From Clostridia bacterium (GTDB lineage: Bacteria; Bacillota; Clostridia; Lachnospirales; WQUN01): a stretch of 57,498 nucleotides of DNA. Shown piece after piece: positions 51,793 to 57,498 of this stretch. A program made the position numbers and the translations under genes. Where the stretch lies: contig BNUF01000003.1 in NCBI GenBank assembly GCA_025997155.1, positions 1 to 57,498 of the forward strand, read 5' to 3'. A model generated the notes under the pieces. It was not told the origin of the DNA. It worked only from the letters and a program-made list of their open reading frames with translations, and did not search any database. Within the stretch, counting starts at the first letter, position 1. Each line of letters begins with the position of its first letter.

Positions 51793-51880
51793 ACGGCGCG
51801 TCCTAGCCTTGGGGGACGCGCCGTAAAACGCGCAAAACGCCCCCGCAAAGCCGGAACGTCATCGTTCTTTATTACATAAA
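51793..51880 (-). promoter_or_regulatory. structured leader of glnA with competing hairpins
   Basis: Minus strand leader of about 105 nt. Helix B is 11 bp (51793-51803 with 51814-51824). An alternative helix A (51811-51818 with 51838-51844, one bulge) uses part of the same arm and excludes B. A small GAACG/CGTTC hairpin lies further upstream (51853-51866). B has no T-run behind it, so it may act on translation or as a weak pause. A switch controlled by the ANTAR protein is only a hypothesis; loops do not match the usual ANTAR hexaloop. Confidence 0.5.
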
Positions 51881-51909
51881 AGTGTAATATATTTTCGCTG
51901 AATCGTCAA
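51881..51909 (-). promoter_or_regulatory. sigma-A promoter of glnA
   Basis: Minus strand TTGACG (51904-51909), 17 nt, TACACT (51881-51886). Start near 51874. It would drive glnA and perhaps the whole nitrogen operon. Confidence 0.75.
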
Positions 51910-51932
51910 GTACATTTTATGAAACAAAAAAC

Positions 51933-51962
51933 AGGCGGCGGAAGAAAATTTTTCCGCCGCCT
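51933..51962 (-). terminator. terminator of the coat-gene pair
   Basis: Perfect 11-bp stem AGGCGGCGGAA/TTCCGCCGCCT, then TGTTTTTTG on the minus strand. Directly after the cotF-like stop and upstream of the glnA promoter. Confidence 0.85.
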
Positions 51963-51967
51963 GCCTG

Positions 51968-52252
51968 TCACATCATACTGTTCACGGTCTGCATTGACGA
52001 GTTCGCCAACGCCGTCTTAATCTGGCTCATCTCCTGCGCCGTCGCCGTCGGGGGGAGCGTGTAGTAACCCTTTTGCTCCGCTATCTTGAAGAGGTCGTAC
52101 TGAAACTTCTCGTCGCCGTCGCGCATTTTCTGGAACGAACTGCGCAGCGCGGGGTCGGCGCATTCCGTGATGACTTTCGCGTATGAGCCGATACTCGCCT
52201 TTGTGGCGGTAAGCACGTCAAGAACCATATCTTTTTCCTGAATGTCCTGCAT
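51968..52252 (-). CDS. CotF-like spore coat protein
   Basis: 94-aa helical protein with a ferritin-like helical pair typical of CotF-family coat proteins: KDMVLDVLTATKASIGSYAK and FQYDLFKIAEQKGYY. ATG at 52252 behind GGAGG is preferred; the longer frame would overlap the preceding coat gene. Found as a pair with the 60-aa gene, 11 nt apart. Expression in the mother cell is expected. Confidence 0.82.
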   Translation of the reverse strand: MQDIQEKDMVLDVLTATKASIGSYAKVITECADPALRSSFQKMRDGDEKFQYDLFKIAEQKGYYTLPPTATAQEMSQIKTALANSSMQTVNSMM

Positions 52253-52263
52253 ATCGTTTCCTC

Positions 52264-52446
52264 CTATAACATTTGAATAAGGCTGTTCGCGCTTTGTTTC
52301 GCCTGTGTGCTCGCCTGTGTGAACATTTGTTTGATTTGCGGGTCGGGGCAAGCGTCCGCGTAAGCTCCGAGTTTTGACGCCGATGTGAGGTGTGCCGTGA
52401 CCACCTCCCGCACGGAATTAAGCTCGCTGTGACTTAAATTAGCCAT
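52264..52446 (-). CDS. small spore-coat-associated protein (CotF-like half)
   Basis: 60-aa helical protein: LNSVREVVTAHLTSASKLGA, then DPQIKQMFTQASTQAKQSAN. It looks like one helical hairpin of the CotF fold. GGAAGGAGAT site before the ATG. Co-transcribed with the CotF-like gene. Small Ala/Gln-rich proteins of this type are common in clostridial coats. Confidence 0.78.
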   Translation of the reverse strand: MANLSHSELNSVREVVTAHLTSASKLGAYADACPDPQIKQMFTQASTQAKQSANSLIQML

Positions 52447-52523
52447 ATTAAATCTCCTTCCAACTTTTCATAGTGGATTTACAAAGATATTTTTGGTATT
52501 TTTATAAATTTTATACATATTTT

Positions 52524-52554
52524 TTTACAAAATCTCTAGAGTATCTGTTATAAT
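52524..52554 (+). promoter_or_regulatory. extended -10 promoter of the methyltransferase gene
   Basis: Perfect TATAAT (52549-52554) with TG one base upstream of it; a weak TTTACA at 52524-52529 has 19-nt spacing. Start near 52561, about 20 nt before the ATG. Confidence 0.7.
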
Positions 52555-52581
52555 GGTTTCATACGGAAAAAGGAGAGGTTT

Positions 52582-53199
52582 ATGAACCCAATCAAATATG
52601 TCGGCGGGCAGTTCAAAAACCCGCGGGGGCTTGGCGGAGTGTTGTCCACGTTTATAATGAACATAATGAACCAAAGACAGTACAAGGGGGTTATCTGCGC
52701 CCTTAACCTTTCGGACGGGGACACGGTGCTTGACGTGGGATTCGGGAACGGGTACGTTATACAAAAACTGGCAAAGGCGGTGCGGTGTCGGTTTTACGGC
52801 GTCGATATGTCGGCGGATATGCTGGGTATGGCGAACAAACGCAACGAAAAGTTTATAGACGGCGGGAGTATGTCGCTTATGACGGGCGACGTCGCCCGTA
52901 TGAGTTTCGGCGACTGCTTTTTCGACAAAATTTACACGGTGAACACGATTTATTTTTGGAAAAACATAGACGCGGGGTTGTCGGAGATACGGCGCGTCCT
53001 CAAAAACGGCGGGACTTTCTTCAACGCGGTGTATACCGTCAAATTTTTGGAGAGTTTTCCGTTCACAAAATACGAGTTCGCGAAATACACCCTCGACGAC
53101 TTAAAGAGCGCGGCGGCACAAAACGGCTTTGAGATAGCCCAAATTATAACGTTAAAAAAAGACATATCCTACTGTTTCGCGCTTAGAAAAAAGGGGTAG
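52582..53199 (+). CDS. class I SAM-dependent methyltransferase
   Basis: 205 aa with the Rossmann SAM motif VLDVGFGNGYV (about 50-60), an acidic motif II (FYGVDMSADML) and IRRVLKNGGTFFNAVY. The UbiE/type-11 group is likely. AAGGAGAGG site. The substrate cannot be told; the following genes (epimerase, barstar) give no clear pathway. Confidence 0.85.
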   Translation: MNPIKYVGGQFKNPRGLGGVLSTFIMNIMNQRQYKGVICALNLSDGDTVLDVGFGNGYVIQKLAKAVRCRFYGVDMSADMLGMANKRNEKFIDGGSMSLMTGDVARMSFGDCFFDKIYTVNTIYFWKNIDAGLSEIRRVLKNGGTFFNAVYTVKFLESFPFTKYEFAKYTLDDLKSAAAQNGFEIAQIITLKKDISYCFALRKKG

Positions 53200-53201
53200 A
53201 A

Positions 53202-54341
53202 ATGGACAAACTGAAAGTAATAAGCGTTTTTGGGACACGCCCCGAGGCAATCAAAATGGCCCCTCTCGTGAAAAAACTGGAGGAACACACCGAAAGCGTC
53301 GTGTGCGTGACGGCGCAGCACAGGCAAATGCTCGACCAAGTTTTGGATATTTTTGGCATATCCCCCAAATACGACCTTGACATAATGAAAGAGGGGCAAA
53401 CTCTTTCGGGGATTACCTCGGCGGTGACGAACGGACTTTGCGGGATTTTTGAAAAGGAAAAGCCCGATTTGTGCCTTGTTCACGGGGACACGACGACGAC
53501 GTTCGCGGCGGCTCTAGCGTCCTTTTATTCACACGTTAAAGTCGGGCACGTGGAGGCGGGGCTTCGCACCTATGACAAAGAACAGCCCTATCCCGAGGAG
53601 ATGAACCGACAGCTTGTCGGGCGGCTGGCGGATTTGCATTTTTCGCCGACAAAGGCGGCAAGGGAGAATTTGCTGGGCGAGCATACCCCGAGGGAGAGTA
53701 TCTTTGTAACGGGAAATACCGCAATTGACTGTATAAAAAATACTGTTCGTAAAGATTATGTATTCGGCGAAAAAACCCTGAACAATCTTGATTTTTCAAG
53801 AAAGATTATCGCGATGACGGCACACAGGCGCGAAAACTTGGGCGAACCGTTAGAAAACATATGCCGCGCCGCAAGGCGTATCGTTGACGAACATGCGGAC
53901 GCGGAACTTGTGTACGCCGTTCACCTGAACCCCGCCGTCCAAAAAACCGTACACGCCCTTTTGGACTCTCACCCGCGAATCCACCTGGTCGACCCCCTTG
54001 ACATAAACGATATGCACAACCTTATGAGCCGTTCGTTCCTTATTTTCACGGATTCGGGCGGGATTCAGGAGGAGGCGCCCTCCTTTAACGTGCCTGTGCT
54101 TGTCCTTCGCAACGTCACCGAACGCCCCGAGGGCGTGGCGGCGGGGACACTCCTTCTCGCGGGGGTAAACGAGGACGAAATATACGCCGCCGCAAGCAGA
54201 CTGTTCGGCGACAAAACTTTGTACGAAAAGATGCAAAACGCCAAAAATCCCTTTGGCGACGGCAACGCGTCCGCAAGGATTGTACAGGCTGTTCTGTATT
54301 CTTTCGGACGCGCAAACACCCGCCCCGACGACTATTTGTAG
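53202..54341 (+). CDS. wecB: UDP-N-acetylglucosamine 2-epimerase (non-hydrolysing)
   Basis: Interconverts UDP-GlcNAc and UDP-ManNAc for wall polymers. The 379-aa GT-B fold protein has FGTRPEAIKMAPLVKKLE, VHGDTTTTFAAALASFY, GHVEAGLRTYDKEQPYPEE and SGGIQEEAPSFNVPVLVLR. All known active-site segments are present. Starts 2 nt after the methyltransferase stop. No ManNAc transferase or teichoic-acid genes are nearby. Confidence 0.95.
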   Translation: MDKLKVISVFGTRPEAIKMAPLVKKLEEHTESVVCVTAQHRQMLDQVLDIFGISPKYDLDIMKEGQTLSGITSAVTNGLCGIFEKEKPDLCLVHGDTTTTFAAALASFYSHVKVGHVEAGLRTYDKEQPYPEEMNRQLVGRLADLHFSPTKAARENLLGEHTPRESIFVTGNTAIDCIKNTVRKDYVFGEKTLNNLDFSRKIIAMTAHRRENLGEPLENICRAARRIVDEHADAELVYAVHLNPAVQKTVHALLDSHPRIHLVDPLDINDMHNLMSRSFLIFTDSGGIQEEAPSFNVPVLVLRNVTERPEGVAAGTLLLAGVNEDEIYAAASRLFGDKTLYEKMQNAKNPFGDGNASARIVQAVLYSFGRANTRPDDYL

Positions 54342-54348
54342 GTGAAAT

Positions 54349-54609
54349 ATGGAAAATATCGAGATTGATTTTTCAAACTGTAAAAGCGTTTCCGATATAC
54401 ACGAACTTCTAAGCGACCATCTTGAATTTCCCGAGTGGTACGGGAAAAATTTAGACGCTCTCCACGATTTGCTGACGGAACGCCAAGGGTTCAAGGCGCG
54501 TCTAATCGGCTGCGAAAACGTGCCGAGGGATTTGCTGCCCTATATGGAAAAAGTCGTAAACGTGTTTGATTCGGATTTTTGCTTATTGACAAAACGAAAC
54601 AAAATATAG
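54349..54609 (+). CDS. barstar-family ribonuclease inhibitor
   Basis: 86 aa. The helical inhibitor motif EFPEWYGKNLDALHDLL carries the aromatic and acidic residues that plug a barnase-type active site. No barnase-like RNase or polymorphic toxin is seen in the window, so this is an orphan immunity protein, possibly defending against toxins of neighbours, or a domesticated regulator. Lies 7 nt after the epimerase gene; its 3' end contains the promoter of the next gene. Confidence 0.88.
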   Translation: MENIEIDFSNCKSVSDIHELLSDHLEFPEWYGKNLDALHDLLTERQGFKARLIGCENVPRDLLPYMEKVVNVFDSDFCLLTKRNKI

Positions 54610-54615
54610 TATTAT
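54586..54615 (+). promoter_or_regulatory. sigma-A promoter of the sugar-binding lipoprotein gene
   Basis: TTGACA (54586-54591), 18 nt, TATTAT (54610-54615). It overlaps the barstar 3' end and leaves a leader of about 47 nt. Confidence 0.65.
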
Positions 54616-54668
54616 GTAGGGGTAATTTGCGGTTATTATTATGGTAGGGACAAGGGAGAGATTTTGTA

Positions 54669-55763
54669 ATGAAGAAAATTTTCACTGCTCTTATTGCGTT
54701 AGCGCTTCTCACGGCTTGCGCGCCGACAACAGGTACGAATAACGGTAATCAAGACGACGCTCTTCAGGTCGGCGTAATTCTTCCCACAAGAGAACTTCCG
54801 CGTTGGACTCAAGAAGAACCATACCTTGATAAAGCTCTGAAAGAAAAGGGAATAAGCCACAAGATAATTTTCGCGCAAGGTTCGCCGTTCGCCGAAAAAG
54901 AGTACGCCCACGACTTTATATCAAAGGGCGTTAAGGTTCTTTTGATTTGCGCCAACGACGGAGTTGCGGCGGCGTCGGAGATTGAGGACGCGAAAAAAGC
55001 GGGAATCACCACTATCGCGTATGACCGCCCTATTATGCATACGGACGCCCTTGACTATATCGTCGGATTTGATACGAACGCCGTCGGAGAGGCGCAGGGA
55101 AACTACCTAATCTCTCAAGCGGAGGGAACGGGCAACCCCCTCTATTTATACAGCGGCCCCGCGTCCGACGAAAACTCTTTTCTGTTCTTTGAAGGAGCGT
55201 GGAAAGTTCTTCAGCCGAAAATCGCCGACGGCACTTTTATTATACAAAACTCACAAGCCGCTCAAGCTCTCTCGTCTGTCAACGAACTTACCCGCGACAA
55301 TTTGACTATGATAATATCTCAAATTTCCACAAACTGGGAATACGGGCTTGCAAGGACAAAGGCGGAGGCGGATTTGCTGAACCCTTATTCGTCTAAAGCT
55401 ACAGTCTATATACTCGCGGGAAACGATATTACCGCAAGAGCCATCTCGGACGTTTTCGCGGGCAAAGTTGAAAAATACTATATCACGGGACAGGACGCGG
55501 ACAAAGACTCTATCCAGTATATACTTGACGGCAAGCAGTCTATGACCGTACTTAAAGATTTGCGAAAATTAAGCCAATTAGCCACAGACGCCGCCGTTTC
55601 CGCGCTTAAAGGCGAAACTGTCGCCACAACCTCAACCACCGACACAGGAGCAAGCAAACCGATTCCGACGATTGAACTTCCTGTCATAACCATAACGAAA
55701 GACAACATACAACAAGAAATTTTTGACAGCGGGTACTACGACCCCAAAGATTTCAGTAAATAA
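54669..55763 (+). CDS. sugar-binding lipoprotein of an ABC transporter (ChvE/XylF-like)
   Basis: 364-aa extracellular substrate-binding protein. Lipoprotein signal ALIALALLTACAPT with lipobox Cys17. The periplasmic-binding fold carries VGVILPTRELPRWTQEEPYL, the sugar-contacting DRPIM, and the hinge region YITGQDADKDSIQYIL followed by QSMTVLKD, which is typical of ChvE/multiple-sugar receptors. No permease or ATPase gene adjoins. It could serve an unlinked transporter or deliver sugar to a chemoreceptor. Own promoter. Confidence 0.9.
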   Translation: MKKIFTALIALALLTACAPTTGTNNGNQDDALQVGVILPTRELPRWTQEEPYLDKALKEKGISHKIIFAQGSPFAEKEYAHDFISKGVKVLLICANDGVAAASEIEDAKKAGITTIAYDRPIMHTDALDYIVGFDTNAVGEAQGNYLISQAEGTGNPLYLYSGPASDENSFLFFEGAWKVLQPKIADGTFIIQNSQAAQALSSVNELTRDNLTMIISQISTNWEYGLARTKAEADLLNPYSSKATVYILAGNDITARAISDVFAGKVEKYYITGQDADKDSIQYILDGKQSMTVLKDLRKLSQLATDAAVSALKGETVATTSTTDTGASKPIPTIELPVITITKDNIQQEIFDSGYYDPKDFSK

Positions 55764-55779
55764 AAAAAATCCCGCCTGA

Positions 55780-55835
55780 AATGCGCTATGCTGTAAAGGG
55801 TGTTTCAAAGAAACACTACTACAACATAGCGCATT
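55780..55835. repeat. long imperfect hairpin
   Basis: Arms AATGCGCTATG/CATAGCGCATT (11 bp, 55780-55790 and 55825-55835), then TGTA/TACA, then GTGTTTC/GAAACAC (55800-55806 and 55810-55816) around an AAA loop. About 22 paired bases in total and no T-run, so it is not a standard terminator. It stands between the sugar-binding gene and the tnpV remnant. Candidate end structure of a mobile element or a regulatory RNA. Confidence 0.7.
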
Positions 55836-55897
55836 CGACCTGTTTGCAGTACATTTCGATTGCGCGGCGCGTATGACGCGCGAGAAAGGAACTGCAT

Positions 55898-56127
55898 ATG
55901 AACCTAACTTATTCCCGCGTCGAGGACTATTTACTCCCTAATATCGCACTCAGCAAACCTCCGAATACGGAACCGCTTGGCAAGTACGGACTAATGCACA
56001 AGCGTTATCTCAAAGAGCATCGCCCTATTCTGTACTCGAAACTTCTGTTGACAGAACGATTATACCCGCTATGCCGCGAAATAGACGAAGCTGCAAAATC
56101 CTTACGGAACTCGTATACGGAACGTAA
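55898..56127 (+). pseudogene. TnpV-like transposon protein with internal deletion
   Basis: The start reads NLTYSRVEDYLLPNIAL ... LGKYGLMHKRYLKEHRPILY, typical of TnpV proteins of clostridial transposons. After EIDEAA the reading frame shifts into KILTELVYGT and stop, which is the normal TnpV C-terminus. About 40 middle codons are therefore missing and the junction is out of frame. A hairpin (55867-55881) and a GAAAGGA site precede the ATG. The uninterrupted frame to 56443 is not a real protein. Confidence 0.75.
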
Positions 56128-56159
56128 CCAAAAACTCAAAGCAGGAGCAAGCCTGACCC

Positions 56160-56400
56160 CTAATCGGTGTTGGGCTTGTTTCTGCTTTTTCTCACTCCGT
56201 AACGGTTCTTGCAGTCGTGACTACAAAACTGCGAACGCGGGTCAGTCGCGCAATAGACTTTTGAACACTCTTTGCGGATGCGGAGAGGTTGAGCCTCGTC
56301 CGTCAGCGCAAAGCCGAGGATTATTTGAATCGTCTGCAAAAACGAGTGAAAATCCCACTTCATTTTCGGCTTGTCGTTATCGGCTTCGTCGAACACAACA
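56160..56400 (-). pseudogene. C-terminal fragment of a zinc-ribbon protein
   Basis: Minus-strand text reads KPKMKWDFHSFLQTIQII, then LTDEAQPLRIRKECSKVYC and FCSHDCKNRYGVRKS, resembling the C-terminal Cys-rich tail of small proteins found in clostridial mobile elements (DUF6076-like). The first expected Cys is Arg here (RIRKEC). No start or upstream half is present. Its left border is 30 bp from the tnpV end; its right border meets the hsdM tail head-on. Confidence 0.5.
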
Positions 56401-56568
56401 CGAATTTCCCGTGACAAAACGAGCCTTGACATCACTTGGTTAAAAGGCGGGATAGACGAGGAAGATTTTACCCTTGCAAAACTGCTCGAAACAATCAAGG
56501 ATAAATCCGCGGCAATTGCGGTGGATGTCGGCAAGCTCGAAACTCTAATAGGAGATGTGGACGAATGA
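56401..56568 (+). pseudogene. hsdM: C-terminal tail of HsdM (type I DNA methyltransferase)
   Basis: Reads RISRDKTSLDITWLK, then DEEDFTLAKLLETIKDKSA and ends ETLIGDVDE, like the C-terminus of N6-adenine methylase subunits of type I systems. The catalytic part (SAM motif, NPPF) is absent. The stop overlaps the hsdS start (ATGA), the normal coupling in hsdMS operons. So hsdS lost its upstream partner here. Confidence 0.6.
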
Positions 56569-57498
56569 ACACAAAGCAACTGCGCCAAAAAATCCTTGAC
56601 CTTGCCATACACGGCAAACTTGTGCCACAAGACCCAAATGACGAACCTGCAAGCGTTCTTTTGGAGCGTATCAAAAAAGAAAAACAGAAACTTATCAAAG
56701 AGGGCAAAATCAAAGCAGATAAGGTAAAATCGTCTACTACATCTTCCGATAAATCACATTATGGGGAGTTTGATATTCCCATTAGCTGGCGTTGGGTAAA
56801 CTTATCACAGATTACAACTGTCATTTCTGATGGTGACCATCAGCCACCCCCACAATCCGAGACTGGGATTCCTTTTCTTGTTATTTCAGATGTTCGAAGT
56901 GGGGTAATCATCTTTGACAATGCGCGACACGTTAGCCAGAATTATTATGACAGTTTGACTTGGACTCGAAAGCCATATAAGGGTGATGTGCTTTTCACCG
57001 TTACTGGTTCTTATGGAATTCCAATTAGTGTAGAAACGTCTGAACCTTTCTGCTTTCAACGACATATCGCTTTGTTACGTCCGTGTATAATTGACAGTAT
57101 TTTTTTGTCTTTGTTTCTTAATGCTGATATGGTTAAGCAACAATGCGATGTGTTGGCAACCGGCATAGCACAGAAGACAGTTGGACTTGAATCTTTAAGA
57201 AAGATTGCTATTCCCCTCCCGCCCCTCGCCGAGCAAAACCGCATAGTTGATGCAATAAAATCCGCTTTCGCAGTCATAGACGAAATCGAACGCAATAAAT
57301 CCGACTTGCAGACCGCCGTAACTTCCGCAAAACAAAAAATCCTCTCCCTTGCGATGAGCGGCAAACTTGTACCGCAAGACGAAAACGACGAACCCGCCGA
57401 AGAGCTTCTAAAACGAATAAAATCTGAACGTGACAAGCTCATCAAAGCGGGTAAAATCAAGGCGGACAAGCGGGAAAAAGACTGGGCTATAACAAGGG
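56565..57498 (+). CDS. hsdS: type I restriction-modification specificity subunit HsdS (runs off the window)
   Basis: Determines the DNA target of a type I system. The visible 311 residues comprise an N-terminal helix, the first target-recognition domain (ISWRWVNLSQITTVISDGDH to about 220, ending IPLPPLAEQNRIVDAI), and the central conserved helix. The block KILDLAIHGKLVPQDPNDEP at the start recurs after the first domain as KILSLAMSGKLVPQDENDEP, the usual internal repeat that allows domain swapping. The second recognition domain lies beyond the window. Without an intact hsdM nearby, activity depends on genes outside. Confidence 0.9.
   Translation, partial: MNTKQLRQKILDLAIHGKLVPQDPNDEPASVLLERIKKEKQKLIKEGKIKADKVKSSTTSSDKSHYGEFDIPISWRWVNLSQITTVISDGDHQPPPQSETGIPFLVISDVRSGVIIFDNARHVSQNYYDSLTWTRKPYKGDVLFTVTGSYGIPISVETSEPFCFQRHIALLRPCIIDSIFLSLFLNADMVKQQCDVLATGIAQKTVGLESLRKIAIPLPPLAEQNRIVDAIKSAFAVIDEIERNKSDLQTAVTSAKQKILSLAMSGKLVPQDENDEPAEELLKRIKSERDKLIKAGKIKADKREKDWAITR

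Noticed and set aside
56128..56443. Extension of the tnpV frame to a 181-aa protein
   Set aside because: After the deletion junction the frame runs antisense through the zinc-ribbon fragment; the true tnpV tail lies in another frame.

Overview
The window comes from a motile, endospore-forming, Gram-positive anaerobe-type bacterium (class Clostridia is the best guess; nothing here fixes a lower rank). The evidence is a spoIIIAB-AH sporulation operon, yunB, gerW, cotF-like coat genes and a broken cotJC; an LtaS-like sulfatase and a class A PBP; chemoreceptors behind sigma-28-type promoters plus cheX; the CIRCE/HrcA heat-shock system; and an LL-diaminopimelate aminotransferase. No rRNA, tRNA or CRISPR array was seen.

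Layout, left to right. 1-3.4 kb: type II fatty-acid synthesis operon, transcribed leftward from a strong sigma-A promoter (fabH-acpP-fabK-fabD-fabG, the last cut by the window edge). 3.4-7.4 kb: spoIIIAB-AH without spoIIIAA. 7.4-8.2 kb: a gene-poor scar with the 3' half of a manganese catalase/cotJC gene. 8.2-17 kb: three chemoreceptors, two of them recent tandem copies with sigma-28-type promoters. Between them lies a type I toxin-antitoxin-like locus: a 39-aa hydrophobic peptide, convergent antisense promoters and extra partial copies. A promoter-to-terminator structured RNA of about 270 nt follows. 17-21.2 kb: recF-dnaN-dnaA with two DnaA-box clusters and a DnaA-trio-like run, so this is very probably the chromosomal origin. 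21.3-25.8 kb: ltaS-like gene and PBP1a. 25.9-33.4 kb: yunB, two tandem coiled-coil genes made by a local duplication, trmL, cheX, gerW, two membrane proteins, a PEBP protein and an AIM24/TerD cluster. 33.5-39.8 kb: hrcA-grpE-dnaK-[PIN + 59-aa partner]-dnaJ-small alarmone synthetase under one CIRCE promoter. 39.9-41.6 kb: small oxidoreductase, SGNH hydrolase, an exported protein and L28. 41.7-51.9 kb: a leftward nitrogen-assimilation operon, glnA-dcm-ANTAR regulator-dapL-gltB-gltD. 52-55.8 kb: coat genes, methyltransferase, UDP-GlcNAc 2-epimerase, orphan barstar and an orphan sugar-binding lipoprotein. 55.8-57.5 kb: a scrambled accessory patch (long hairpin, deleted tnpV, zinc-ribbon fragment, hsdM tail) leading into hsdS, which runs off the window.

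How it works together: the core is origin-proximal housekeeping (replication start, lipids, wall, protein quality control, nitrogen). Its control elements can be read directly: CIRCE with HrcA, sigma-28-type promoters for receptors, and an ANTAR protein beside glnA. The most unusual parts are the toxin/antisense array among the chemoreceptors, the unassigned structured RNA beside it, the PIN module inside the dnaK operon, and the duplicated coiled-coil genes.
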